DNA from: Sneathiellales bacterium
GTDB taxonomy: Bacteria; Pseudomonadota; Alphaproteobacteria; JANQFL01
Length of the DNA stretch: 46,738 nt
NCBI GenBank assembly: GCA_028277845.1
Contig: JANQFL010000031.1
Coordinates: forward strand, 1-46,738
Direction: 5' to 3'
Notes under the pieces: model-generated
Told to the model about the DNA's origin: nothing
The model's input: only the letters and a program-made list of their open reading frames with translations
Databases searched by the model: none
Shown: piece by piece, positions 8,614-17,508 of the stretch
Layout of the letters: each line of letters starts with the position of its first letter
Numbering within the stretch: position 1 is the stretch's first letter
Program-made: the position numbers and the translations under genes

Positions 8614-10179
8614 CTACCGCCAGACTTCTTCGTTACGGTCGTACGCCCCGGCCCTGAGATCAGTCTGCTCGTCCTTCAACTGCCCCTTGGCGATCTTTTC
8701 CGACGGCGTGCGCGGCAGGTCGTCGCGGAAGGCCCAGTAGCGCGGCACCTTGAAATAGGCCAACCGGTCGGAACAGTAGGCGATCAGGTCTTCGACCGCC
8801 GGCGCGTCCCGATCGTCCTCCGGCACGACATAGATCTTCACTTCCTCACCGCGCAGGTCATCGGGCACCGGAATGCAGGCGGCCATGCGCACGGCGGCGT
8901 GGGCGGACATCACTTCCTCCACCTCGCCGGCCGAGATATTCTCGCCGGAGCGGCGGATCATGTCCTTCTTGCGGCCGACATAGTAGATCAGTCCGGCTTC
9001 GTCCATGCGCACCAGGTCGCCGGTATGCAGCCAGCCATTGCGGAAAATTTCGGCCGTCGCCTCCGGGTTCTTGAAATACCCCTCCATCATATGCGGCCCG
9101 CGCTGGATCAGCTCGCCGACGGTACCGGCCGGCACGTCGTTGTCGTCGTCGTCCACCACCCGTGCCTCGCGGCCCGGCGCCGGGCGGCCGATGCAGCCGT
9201 TGCCGACCGTGACGTCGTGATCGTCCTTGGTGACGAAGATGTCGGCGCCGCTTTCGGTCATGCCGAAGGCTTCGTACCACGGCACGCCCCAGCGTTCCTC
9301 GATCTCGGCATGCTCGGCCAGCGGAATGCCCGAGCAGATGATGAAGCGCAGCGCGTGGTCGCGGTCCTTTTCGCTCGGCGGCTGATTCATCAACATGCGG
9401 GGCATGACGCCGATGCAGTAGAAGAACGTGGCGTCGTATTGCCGCGCCTTGTCCCAGAAGCTCGAGGGATGAAAGCGGTCGAGCTGCACCAGCGCCGCCC
9501 CGGTCAAAAGGGCTGTGGCGAAGTTCCACTGCGGATCCATGTAGTAGAACGGCTGGGCGTTGATGATGACGTCGCTTTCCGACAGGCCCTCGCACATCAC
9601 GGCAGCTTTTTCGGCGATGTGCACCCAGTAGGCGTTGGTCAGCATGCAGCCCTTGGGCCGGCCGGTGGTGCCAGACGTGTACTGCACGTTGGCCATTTGC
9701 CCGGGTGTCACGGTCGGCAGATCGGCATCGGGCGCCTGCGCCAACAGGCCGGCGAGTTCCAGCGCCTTGCCGCCGCCGTCGCCGTCGACCGAGATCAGCG
9801 TGATGTCCAGGCCGAGGCCGGAGAGCAGCGGCACGAATTCATCTTGCGTGATCACGGCCACCGCTTCCGAATGGGTCAGCAGATAGCCGGCGTCGTCCGA
9901 CTTGTAGAACACGTTGAGCGGCACCATGGCGCAGCCGGCCTTGCTGATGGCCAGCCAGGACAGCGGAAACTCCACCCGGTTGCGCATCATCACCGCCACC
10001 CGGTCGCCGGGCGCGACCCCCTGGGCCGCCAGGACAAGGGCGAGGTCGGTGGAGCGCCGGTCGATGTCGGCGAAGGTCAACTGCTCACCGGTTTCGTCGA
10101 AGGTCAGGCCGACCTTGCCGGGCCAGCGCGCGGCAGCGTGCGCGGTCAAGGCCGCCAGGTCGGCGGTATCCGTCGCCAT
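8614..10179 (-). CDS. AMP-binding acyl-CoA synthetase/ligase
   Basis: A 521-residue ANL-superfamily ligase. The ATP loop YTSGTTGRPKG is near residue 165, GMTESG near 305, HTGDL near 384 and the C-terminal catalytic lysine region PRTPSEKIAKG near 485. It activates a carboxylic acid to acyl-AMP and then acyl-CoA. The start at 10179 gives a TGATG overlap with the stop of the upstream MaoC gene, a sign of translational coupling; a start nine codons earlier would overlap further and lacks support. It is the third gene of the operon TPP enzyme, MaoC, ligase. The family resembles CaiC-type or medium-chain ligases, but the acid is not predictable from sequence. Confidence 0.9.
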   Translation of the reverse strand: MATDTADLAALTAHAAARWPGKVGLTFDETGEQLTFADIDRRSTDLALVLAAQGVAPGDRVAVMMRNRVEFPLSWLAISKAGCAMVPLNVFYKSDDAGYLLTHSEAVAVITQDEFVPLLSGLGLDITLISVDGDGGGKALELAGLLAQAPDADLPTVTPGQMANVQYTSGTTGRPKGCMLTNAYWVHIAEKAAVMCEGLSESDVIINAQPFYYMDPQWNFATALLTGAALVQLDRFHPSSFWDKARQYDATFFYCIGVMPRMLMNQPPSEKDRDHALRFIICSGIPLAEHAEIEERWGVPWYEAFGMTESGADIFVTKDDHDVTVGNGCIGRPAPGREARVVDDDDNDVPAGTVGELIQRGPHMMEGYFKNPEATAEIFRNGWLHTGDLVRMDEAGLIYYVGRKKDMIRRSGENISAGEVEEVMSAHAAVRMAACIPVPDDLRGEEVKIYVVPEDDRDAPAVEDLIAYCSDRLAYFKVPRYWAFRDDLPRTPSEKIAKGQLKDEQTDLRAGAYDRNEEVWR

Positions 10180-10634
10180 CACTTCACCGCGAACAGGCCG
10201 AGCCATTCGGCGATCAGGGCCGGCGTTTCGACGCCTTCGATTTCCACCCGGTGTTCGGTGGTCAGCACGTAGCGACCGGGGTCCTTCTCGCGCACGTCCT
10301 TGATGGTGACGTGGTCGCGGATACGCTTGCCTTCGGCCACCGGGTGCAGGAAGCGCACCTTGTTGAAGCCGTAGTTCAGGGCGTACGCCACATCTTCGGG
10401 GATCATGCCGATGTTCTCGGCCATCTGCGTCAGGTGCGAGAGCGACAGGAAGCCCTGGCCGATGGTCGTGCCGAAGGGGCCGTCCTTGGCCTTCTCCACG
10501 TCGTTGTGCAGCCAGTCCCTGTCGCCGGTGGTGGCGGCGAAGGTGTCGATCTTGTCCTGGTCGATGGTGACCCAGTCGGACACGCCCAGCGATTGCCCGG
10601 CCAGGGCATCGGGGTTCGAGAAATCCAAAGCCAT
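10179..10634 (-). CDS. MaoC/NodN-family hot-dog dehydratase
   Basis: A 151-residue single hot-dog domain. The hydratase motif is present: Asp and His in ATTGDRDWLHND, followed by GPFGTTIGQGFLSLSHLTQ. MaoC proteins hydrate 2-enoyl-CoA thioesters to 3-hydroxyacyl-CoA; the NodN branch is less well characterised. It sits 4 bp downstream of the TPP-enzyme gene, with AAGGAT before its ATG, and overlaps the acyl-CoA ligase start. The three genes therefore look like one translationally coupled unit acting on a CoA thioester. Whether it hydrates or dehydrates here is unknown. Confidence 0.88.
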   Translation of the reverse strand: MALDFSNPDALAGQSLGVSDWVTIDQDKIDTFAATTGDRDWLHNDVEKAKDGPFGTTIGQGFLSLSHLTQMAENIGMIPEDVAYALNYGFNKVRFLHPVAEGKRIRDHVTIKDVREKDPGRYVLTTEHRVEIEGVETPALIAEWLGLFAVK

Positions 10635-10638
10635 CGGC

Positions 10639-12327
10639 TTATCCTTTCTGCCGCGCCAGGGCGGCTTCGCGGATGTCGCTGAGCGACGCCCGTGTGGTGA
10701 TGGCTTCGGGATCGATACGCACTTCGATCAACGCCGCCGTGCCCGACGCCCGCGCCCGTTCGAACGCCGCCGGAAACTGTTCGGTTCCGGTCACCAGTTC
10801 GCCGTGGGCGCCGTAGGCCTCGGCCAGTTTGACGAAATCCGGGTTCTGTAGTTCGGTGCCGTAAATGCGGTTCGGATGCTCGCGCTCCTGATGCATGCGG
10901 ATGGTGCCGTACATGCCGTTGTTGAGCAGCACGATGATCGGTTTGAGGCCGTACTGTTTGGCCGTCGCCAGTTCCTGCCCGGTCATCAGGAAGTCGCCGT
11001 CGCCGGCCATGCAGACGGCCACCCGGTGCGGGTGCACCACCTGCGCCGCCAGCGCCGCCGGCACGCCGTAGCCCATGGTGCCGTTGGTCGGCGACAGTTG
11101 GGTCTTGAAGCTGCGGAAGCGGTGGAAGCGCTGCATCCAGCTTGCGAAGTTGCCGGCGCCGTTGGTGATGATCGCGCCGTCCGGCAGGGTGTCGCGCAGG
11201 TGCAGGGCGATGGCGGCGATGTCCACCGGTCCGACCGCCGGCGACGGTTCCGCCGTGGCCTCGAAGTCGGCCCGCGCCGCCGCCGTCCACGCGGCCCATC
11301 GGCTGCCGTCGACGGCGTTTATGCCGCGCGCCGCCTGCAGGAACTCGGCGCTGCCCGCGTTGATGGCCAGATCGGCCTGATAGACCCGGCCCAGTTCGTT
11401 GGCGTCGGGATGCACGTGCACCAGGGTCTGCTCGAGCACCGGCGGTTTGAGCAGGGCATAGCCCTGGGTGGTGATCTCGCCGAGCCGGGAGCCGATGACG
11501 ATCAGCAGGTCGGACTGCTTGACCCGCTCGAGCAGGGCCGGGTTCGAGCCGATGCCGACATCGCCCACATACTGCGGCAGGTCGTTGTCCATATAGTCCT
11601 GGCAGCGGAACGAGACGGTCACCGGCAGGTTGTGGGCTTCCGCGAACGCCGCCGCGTCGCGGCAGGCCTGGGCGTTCCAGCCGCCGCCGCCCAGCATGAC
11701 CAGCGGCCGTTCCGCCGCCGCCAACCGGTCGCGCAGGGCCATCAGATCGTCGGGACCGGGGTGGGGCCGCACCACCTGGTAGGGCTTGGTATCGGCCACC
11801 GAACACGGTTCGCCCAGCATGTCCTCGGGCAACGCCACCACCACCGGGCCTGGCCGGCCCGAAACCGCGGTCTGGAAGGCCCGGGCGACGATCTCGGGCG
11901 TCCGTGCCGGGTCGTCGATCTGGGTCACCCATTTGGCCAGGCCGCCGAACATCCGGCGGTAGTCCACTTCCTGGAACGCTTCCCGGTCCACCATCTCCCG
12001 CGCTACCTGGCCGATGAACAGGACCATGGGCGTCGAATCCTGCTGGGCGATATGCACGCCGATGCTGCCGTTGGTGGCGCCGGGCCCGCGGGTGACGAAA
12101 CACACGCCCGGCCGCCCGGTCAGCTTGCCGCAGGCCTCCGCCATGTACGCCGCCCCGCCTTCCTGGCGGCAAATGACGAAACGGATGCCGGCCGGATGAT
12201 CGTGCAGCACGTCCAGCACATCGAGGTAACTCTCCCCCGGCACACCGAAAATGTTGTCGACACCGTGAATGGCGAGCGCATCGACGAGCACCCGGGCGCC
12301 GGTCCGTATTGATACCTTCGTACTCAT
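10639..12327 (-). CDS. Thiamine-diphosphate-dependent enzyme, acetolactate synthase-like
   Basis: A 562-residue three-domain TPP enzyme. The catalytic glutamate lies in FGVPGES near residue 27, a central domain follows, and the cofactor motif runs from GDGDFLMTG near 440 to LLNN near 467. It is close to the IlvB-like group, which includes acetolactate synthase, benzoylformate decarboxylase, oxalyl-CoA decarboxylase and related enzymes. No regulatory small subunit is nearby, and the downstream genes are MaoC and acyl-CoA ligase, which argues against branched-chain biosynthesis and for a catabolic carboligase or decarboxylase. AGGGGAGTCC before the ATG is a good ribosome site. Substrate unknown. 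Confidence 0.85.
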   Translation of the reverse strand: MSTKVSIRTGARVLVDALAIHGVDNIFGVPGESYLDVLDVLHDHPAGIRFVICRQEGGAAYMAEACGKLTGRPGVCFVTRGPGATNGSIGVHIAQQDSTPMVLFIGQVAREMVDREAFQEVDYRRMFGGLAKWVTQIDDPARTPEIVARAFQTAVSGRPGPVVVALPEDMLGEPCSVADTKPYQVVRPHPGPDDLMALRDRLAAAERPLVMLGGGGWNAQACRDAAAFAEAHNLPVTVSFRCQDYMDNDLPQYVGDVGIGSNPALLERVKQSDLLIVIGSRLGEITTQGYALLKPPVLEQTLVHVHPDANELGRVYQADLAINAGSAEFLQAARGINAVDGSRWAAWTAAARADFEATAEPSPAVGPVDIAAIALHLRDTLPDGAIITNGAGNFASWMQRFHRFRSFKTQLSPTNGTMGYGVPAALAAQVVHPHRVAVCMAGDGDFLMTGQELATAKQYGLKPIIVLLNNGMYGTIRMHQEREHPNRIYGTELQNPDFVKLAEAYGAHGELVTGTEQFPAAFERARASGTAALIEVRIDPEAITTRASLSDIREAALARQKG

Positions 12328-12636
12328 GGACTCCCCTGTTGGACGGTCTAATTTGCCGGGAGAGTACTAGGAAGCGACCAAGAGTGCGAGAGGGAGCTGC
12401 GGAGAATACGGCGTTCACCGTCACGCACTGTATCGGGCATGTCGGAGCGTAACGGAAGCTGGGGCGTAGTGTATCGTTCGCGGGTATCAAAGACACGAAC
12501 CACTTCGAGTCCGCATCTTTTTCAACGACAACCCTTTTTGGTAGTATGTCATCCCATAATACAGCTTTAACATCGTATTGGCTGTCCTAACGAAAATGAC
12601 CATGACTGAACTTGGTAGTGCGATAAGGAGTGGGGG
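12328..12636. other. Intergenic region between divergent genes, no gene seen
   Basis: This 309 bp stretch is lower in GC towards its right end and separates the start of the TPP-enzyme operon (minus) from the start of a small membrane protein (plus). It should hold both promoters. AAGGAG at about 12625 serves the right-hand gene. I see no convincing RNA gene, inverted repeat or coding frame. Confidence 0.5.
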
Positions 12637-13140
12637 ATGATTCTCAAGAGAAGTCTTTTGACCATCGTTGCGTTGCTAACCGGCCCAATGGCGATTGTCC
12701 TCACCATGCCGTTTTATGACTGGAGCGCCAGAGGCGGCATCGTATTGATGATCATCCTATCAGTGACACTCGTATACACCGTTTGGCGCAAACCAAAGGA
12801 CGGCGAGGTACCGGACCGGTTGTGGATGTTTGTTCGTCGCTGCTGGACAGGCGAATTACAGCTCTGGCAAATGTTCTGGATCGTCAGCATAGGGCTGTCA
12901 CTGATAATTATGGCACTGTCTTATGCTGGTACGGCATTCCATGCGCCGATCATATGGTGGATTTTGGTGCTGGCCTTAATGATCCCAGTCGAAGTGTGGT
13001 GGGTCGTGTCCTTGTGGCGCTGTGCGCCGAACAGCAAATGGATGGTCTGGACCATTGCCGCGAGAGTCCTGGTTGTGATTGCTGCTGCTTACAGCTTTTA
13101 TACTTATTTCCTTGTGATCGCATATCCGTTCGGCATTTGA
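12637..13140 (+). CDS. Small integral membrane protein of unknown function
   Basis: A 167-residue protein with four to five hydrophobic segments: about residues 5-25, 32-50, 78-98, 102-128 and 138-163. Polar loops such as WRKPKDGEVPDRLW separate them. AAGGAG about 8 bases before the ATG supports the start. I do not recognise a family. Its base composition is somewhat lower in GC than its neighbours, and it stands alone between the TPP operon and the OYE gene, so it may be a recent acquisition. Tryptophan content is high (WRKP, LWQMFW, WWIL, WWVVSLW). No function is proposed. Confidence 0.75.
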   Translation: MILKRSLLTIVALLTGPMAIVLTMPFYDWSARGGIVLMIILSVTLVYTVWRKPKDGEVPDRLWMFVRRCWTGELQLWQMFWIVSIGLSLIIMALSYAGTAFHAPIIWWILVLALMIPVEVWWVVSLWRCAPNSKWMVWTIAARVLVVIAAAYSFYTYFLVIAYPFGI

Positions 13141-13498
13141 CCCGAGATAGAAAATGAAGGTTTCTCGGACAAGATCAACACCAATGCCGTCTCAGTCAAT
13201 TTCATGGGCGGTAATTGCTGCGGCAGTGGTCATTACGAACGACGTTGTATCGGATCAGATTGTCGCCAGACCATTTGCAACGTTACACCGATGACTTCGG
13301 CTTTTAACAGGCATGAAGGAACCATTGGAGTGATGCCTTCGCAGAGAAACTGTTCACCTACAGGTCGATAGCACCCGTGTATCGACCGTCCCCGATTGCC
13401 GCCGGGGGTCACCGTGCACCGTTTGTGACGGCAGCCGACACCTCCGACAAGGCGGATTGGCAGTCCTTGGTACTGACGCTCGCTGGCGATGTTCTGGC
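13141..13498. other. Intergenic region with a stem-loop, no gene seen
   Basis: This 358 bp gap lies between convergent genes. It holds two inverted repeats: CCGAGA (13142-13147) with TCTCGG (13163-13168), and GGTCGATA (13363-13370) with TATCGACC (13380-13387). The second has an inner CAC/GTG pair that would extend the stem. Neither is followed by a T-run. The minus-strand frame through this gap is only an extension of a shadow frame and shows no family resemblance. Confidence 0.45.
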
Positions 13499-14644
13499 CT
13501 ACCGCAGGCCCAGCTTGCGCGACAGGCGGTCGCGTTTTTGCAGCCACCAGCCCGATTCGATGGGCCACAGGCCGAAATCCCCGTTCAGGCCCAGTTCCGC
13601 CGCCGCGTGCTGCGGCCAGTTGGGGTTGTCGAGCAGTTCCCGCGCCAGGGCCACCATGTCGGCCTGGCCGGCGGCCAGCAGGTCCTCGCAGACCTTGGCG
13701 TCCCACAGGAAGCCGACGGCCATGGCGGCCATGTCCGCGCCGTCGCGCACCCGCGCCGCGAACGGCACCTGGAAGCCCTGCGCGAGCGTCATGCGCCGGG
13801 GCCGGTTCCTGTCGCCCTGGCCGCCGATGCCGCCGCTGGAGCAATCGATCATATCGACGCCCTCCGCCTTCAGGGCCGCCGCAACGTCAACCGTCTCCTC
13901 CACCTCGATGCCGCCGTCGACCCAGTCGGTCGCCGACAGACGGAACGCCAGCGGATAGCGTTCGGGCCAGTGCCGGCGGATCGACCGGGCGACCTCGACG
14001 GCGAAGCGCCGGCGGTTCTCCATACTGCCGCCCCAACGGTCTTCGCGGCGGTTGGCGATGGGCGAGAGGAACTGGTGCACCAGGAAGCCGTGGGCGGCGT
14101 AGACCTCGATGACCTTGAAACCGGCCTCCGCCGAACGCCGCGCCGCATCGCCGAAGGCCGCGACGACCCGCGCGATGTCGTCCTCCGTCATCTCGGCGGG
14201 CGTCGGCCAGCCGTCGGCGTAGGGTACGGCCGACGGCGCGATCGCCGTCCACGGCGCTTCGTCCCGTTCGGCCTCGTCTTCCGCGTCGACCGGCGTTTCC
14301 CCGTGCCAGGGCCGCCGCTCCGACGCCTTGCGCCCGGCATGGCCGAGCTGAATGCCGGGCACCGCCCCTTCCCGTTCGAGAAACGCGGTAATGGGTTGCA
14401 GCCCCGCCACCTGCGCATCGTCCCACAGGCCGAGATCGCCGTGGGTGCGCCGCCCGTCCGCCTCGACCGCCGTGGCCTCGGCGTAGACCAGCCCCGCGCC
14501 GCCCAGGGCGAACCGGCCGAGGTGCACCGTGTGCCAGTCGTTGGCGTGGCCACCGGCGGCCCGGTACTGGCTCATGGGCGAAACGGCGATGCGGTTCTTG
14601 AAGGTGACGTCACGCAGGGTGAACGGGGAAAACAGAACGGCCAT
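13499..14644 (-). CDS. Old yellow enzyme-family NADH:flavin oxidoreductase (YqjM-like)
   Basis: A 381-residue FMN TIM-barrel ene-reductase. The family motif YAAHGFLVHQFLSP near residue 185 supplies the two histidines that bind the substrate carbonyl, followed by NRREDRWGGSMENR. These enzymes reduce activated C=C bonds or nitro groups with NAD(P)H. The N-terminal segment reads SPMSQY, with Ser25 where the Bacillus YqjM type has the redox-tuning cysteine. There is an acidic insertion (VDAEDEAERDEAPW) in the loop after the first active-site region. The gene is monocistronic by spacing. Physiological substrate unknown. Confidence 0.9.
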   Translation of the reverse strand: MAVLFSPFTLRDVTFKNRIAVSPMSQYRAAGGHANDWHTVHLGRFALGGAGLVYAEATAVEADGRRTHGDLGLWDDAQVAGLQPITAFLEREGAVPGIQLGHAGRKASERRPWHGETPVDAEDEAERDEAPWTAIAPSAVPYADGWPTPAEMTEDDIARVVAAFGDAARRSAEAGFKVIEVYAAHGFLVHQFLSPIANRREDRWGGSMENRRRFAVEVARSIRRHWPERYPLAFRLSATDWVDGGIEVEETVDVAAALKAEGVDMIDCSSGGIGGQGDRNRPRRMTLAQGFQVPFAARVRDGADMAAMAVGFLWDAKVCEDLLAAGQADMVALARELLDNPNWPQHAAAELGLNGDFGLWPIESGWWLQKRDRLSRKLGLR

Positions 14645-14955
14645 GGGTCGCGGACCTCGTGTCGGACAAAGGTGGCCGCGTTATATCAGGACCGGGCACC
14701 GGGATACAGGCCAGCCCGGAATGCACGGGCGAAAGCGGCACTTGAACGATGCCCGGCGGCGTCGGGAGCGGCACGGGTCCCCGGTGTATGCGGGGCCGGC
14801 GGCGGCGAAAGTGATCGAGGATGGCGTTTCAACGGTGTCTATGGGCGAAACTTGCCGGTATGGTCGGCGTCGGAACCAACACGAGCGGACTGGCGCGATC
14901 ATGAGCCGAATGCCGAACATGCCCTGCCCCGACCGTACGCAAGGCCGGTAGCCCC

Positions 14956-16548
14956 ATGGATTTCGAGTGGATCGCCATCGCCCTCGGGGACGTCGTCTGG
15001 ATCGCCATCGCCTTCCTGCTGGGGCTGGCGTCGCGGGCGGTCGGACTGCCGCCGCTGGTGGGTTTTCTCGCCACGGGGTTTCTGCTCAACGCCTACGGCA
15101 TCGTCAGCGGCGAGGTGCTGGAGAAACTGTCCGACCTGGGCATCACGCTGCTGCTGTTCACCGTCGGCCTCAAGCTCAACCTGCGCACGCTGGCCCGGCC
15201 GCAGGTCTGGGCGGTCACCGGTCTGCACATGGCGATCGTGGTCGTGGTCTTCGGCACGGGGATCTACGCCCTGGCGTTGGCCGGCCTGCCGTTCCTCGCC
15301 GGCCTGGACCTGGGGCGCGCGGCGTTGATCGCCTTCGCGCTCAGCTTTTCCAGCACCGTGTTCGTCGTCAAGGCGCTGGAGGACAAGGGCGAGATGGCGT
15401 CGCTGCATGGCCGGATCGCCATCGGCATCCTGATCATGCAGGACATCGCCGCCGTATTGTTCCTCGCCTTCTCCACCGCCAAATGGCCCTCGGTCTGGTC
15501 GCTGCTGATCCTCCTGCTGATCCCCCTGCGGCCGGTGCTGCACCGCCTGTTGCAGATCGTCGGCCACGGCGAACTGCAGGTGCTCTACGGCCTGCTGCTC
15601 GCCCTGGGCGGCGCCGAACTGTTCGAACTGGTCGGCCTGAAAGGCGATCTCGGCGCACTGATCCTGGGCGTACTGATCGCCAGCCACCACAGGACCGACG
15701 AGCTGGCCAAGACCATGCTCGGCTTCAAGGACCTGTTCCTGCTCGGCTTCTTCCTGTCCATCGGGCTGGCGGGGCGGCCGACGCCGGAAACGCTGCTCGC
15801 CGGCGCCCTGATCGCGCCGCTGATCGTCCTCAAGTCGGGGCTGTTCTACGCCCTGCTGACCGGCTTCAAGTTGCGCGCGCGGACGTCTCTGCTGGCATCC
15901 GTCAACCTGACCAATTTCAGCGAATTCGGCCTTATCGTGGCCGCCATCGGCGTGCACAACGGCTGGATCGGCGAACAATGGCTGATTGTCATCGCCATCG
16001 CCCTGTCCCTGTCGTTCGCCGTGGCCGCGGCGCTCAACGCGGTGTCCCATCACCTCTACGACCGCTACCGCCCGATGTGGAAGCGGCTGCAGCGCACCGA
16101 CCTGTTCGCCGACGACCGGCTGATCGACATGGCCGGCGCGTCGATCGCCATCATCGGCATGGGCCGGATCGGCGCCGGCGCCTACGACACCATGCGGCAA
16201 ACCTTCGGCGATACCGTGATCGGCGTGGACATCGACCCGGACACCATCGAGGAGCAGCGCGCCGCCGGCCGCCGGGTGGTCCGCGGCGACCCGAGCGACA
16301 CGGATTTCTGGGACCGGCTGCAGGCCGGCCACGAACTCGACCTGATCATGCTGGCGCTGCCCAAGCTGTCGACCAGCCTGGCCGTGCTGGAACAGCTCGA
16401 AGCCATGCCGTTCGCCGGCCGCATCGCCGCGACGGCCAGGTTCCCCGACGAGGGCGACGCCCTGCTGGCCGCCGGGGCCGGCACCGTGTTCAACATCTAC
16501 ACCGAGGCCGGCGCCGGCTTCGCGGCGCACGTCAAGGCCGGGAAGTAA
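14956..16548 (+). CDS. Kef-type cation:proton antiporter with TrkA-N domain
   Basis: A 530-residue CPA2-family protein. About residues 1-380 form roughly a dozen membrane helices of the Na+/H+ exchanger fold. A cytoplasmic TrkA-N/RCK nucleotide-binding domain follows from about 395, with the Rossmann glycine motif IIGMGRIGAG and the acidic residue at VDID. It is closest in layout to KefB/YbaL proteins, which exchange K+ for H+ and are gated by nucleotide or glutathione. The upstream 311 bp holds no other gene. The start at 14956 is the first ATG in frame with the first helix. No KefF/KefG partner is visible nearby. Confidence 0.88.
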   Translation: MDFEWIAIALGDVVWIAIAFLLGLASRAVGLPPLVGFLATGFLLNAYGIVSGEVLEKLSDLGITLLLFTVGLKLNLRTLARPQVWAVTGLHMAIVVVVFGTGIYALALAGLPFLAGLDLGRAALIAFALSFSSTVFVVKALEDKGEMASLHGRIAIGILIMQDIAAVLFLAFSTAKWPSVWSLLILLLIPLRPVLHRLLQIVGHGELQVLYGLLLALGGAELFELVGLKGDLGALILGVLIASHHRTDELAKTMLGFKDLFLLGFFLSIGLAGRPTPETLLAGALIAPLIVLKSGLFYALLTGFKLRARTSLLASVNLTNFSEFGLIVAAIGVHNGWIGEQWLIVIAIALSLSFAVAAALNAVSHHLYDRYRPMWKRLQRTDLFADDRLIDMAGASIAIIGMGRIGAGAYDTMRQTFGDTVIGVDIDPDTIEEQRAAGRRVVRGDPSDTDFWDRLQAGHELDLIMLALPKLSTSLAVLEQLEAMPFAGRIAATARFPDEGDALLAAGAGTVFNIYTEAGAGFAAHVKAGK

Positions 16549-16558
16549 CGCCCCTCGC

Positions 16559-16622
16559 TACCCCGTCAGCACCGGCACGGTGCAGACGGCAGTGTGTCGC
16601 GGGACAGCACGACGGCCGCCGT
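16559..16622 (-). pseudogene. 3'-terminal scrap of an MBL-hydrolase gene (duplicate of the 17.5 kb gene)
   Basis: This 64-base segment aligns to 17513-17577, the last codons of the MBL hydrolase downstream, at about 55 of 65 positions by eye, with a single-base deletion. Read on the minus strand it gives AVVLSRDTLP, matching TVVLSRNTLP of the intact gene, and then shifts frame. The two copies lie in the same orientation on either side of the M23 gene. It looks like the remnant of a tandem duplicate that was mostly lost. No other part of the duplicate is visible because the M23 gene begins immediately to its right. Confidence 0.6.
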
Positions 16623-16631
16623 TCCGGACGG

Positions 16632-17351
16632 TCAGCCGCAGGCGATGGGATAGGTGAACCCCGCGAATCCGATGCCGGCGCCGCCGGCGCCGGACGGTAC
16701 TTCCTCGGCCAGCGCCATGGTCGGCTCGTCATGGCGTTTGCTTCGGATCATCAGGTCGTGCGGATTGACCGTGGAGTAGTAGTCGATGGCCACGGCTCTG
16801 CCTTCCTTGACGAAGAAGGAGCTTTGCGACACTTCGAGCAGTTGGGGGTTGTTGAGTACGAACGCCTGGAAGTGCAGATGAACGATCTGCATGGAGTGCG
16901 CGCCGGAATCACCCATGGTGCCGATCGGATCGCCCCGTTTCACCCACTGCCCGTCCTCGACGTGCTGTTCCTGCAGGTGGATGGAGGCCGAGAACACGTG
17001 GTGCCCTTGATCGTCTTCGCCGTGGTAGATGGTGATGGCCCGGCCGCCCTGGTGCGTCCTGCCGACGGCCACCACCTTGCCGGGCGCGGCGGCCAGGATG
17101 GGCGTGCCCCGCTTGGCGGTGTAATCGATGCCGTTGTGCGGCTTCGACCGCCGGCCGCCGCCGACGCCCAGGTCGGAGCGGTAGTTCGAGGCGATCTGCG
17201 GACAGGCCTTCGGCGGCGCCATGCGATAGCCGCTGTCCTCCGCCAGCCTGCCCGTCGCGTGGCCGGGAAACTTTTTCGGGATATGCGTGTTGCAGCCCGC
17301 GACCGCCAGTACGGCCGCAAAGGCGACTGCCGCCTTCGCCGGAAAGTGCAT
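16632..17351 (-). CDS. M23-family metallopeptidase lipoprotein
   Basis: A 239-residue protein with a lipobox (VAGC, lipidated Cys20) after a short hydrophobic leader, so it should be anchored in a membrane facing the periplasm. The M23 (LytM/lysostaphin-like) domain has zinc ligands His72 and Asp76 in HNGID and the HLH pair near residue 157, so it appears catalytically intact. Family members cut peptide cross-links in peptidoglycan. It lies between an MBL remnant and an intact MBL gene in the same direction. The C-terminal 60 residues have no recognisable domain. Confidence 0.85.
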   Translation of the reverse strand: MHFPAKAAVAFAAVLAVAGCNTHIPKKFPGHATGRLAEDSGYRMAPPKACPQIASNYRSDLGVGGGRRSKPHNGIDYTAKRGTPILAAAPGKVVAVGRTHQGGRAITIYHGEDDQGHHVFSASIHLQEQHVEDGQWVKRGDPIGTMGDSGAHSMQIVHLHFQAFVLNNPQLLEVSQSSFFVKEGRAVAIDYYSTVNPHDLMIRSKRHDEPTMALAEEVPSGAGGAGIGFAGFTYPIACG

Positions 17352-17508
17352 GATCCGCCCCTATCGGAAATCCATGTTGCGGCCCAAATTATGGATTCAA
17401 ATGTTTAATGGGCGATAAACCTAGGGGCCGGACAACCGGGGCGGGGCGCGGATTTCACATTATTGGTTCGGCGGGGTCACCCGGACTGCGTCACGATTGC
17501 GGCCGCCC

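Noticed and set aside
10430-12496. Long minus-strand frame opening through the TPP-enzyme gene
   Set aside because: It is out of frame with recognisable TPP-enzyme motifs, is full of Arg, Gly and Pro, and has no family resemblance.
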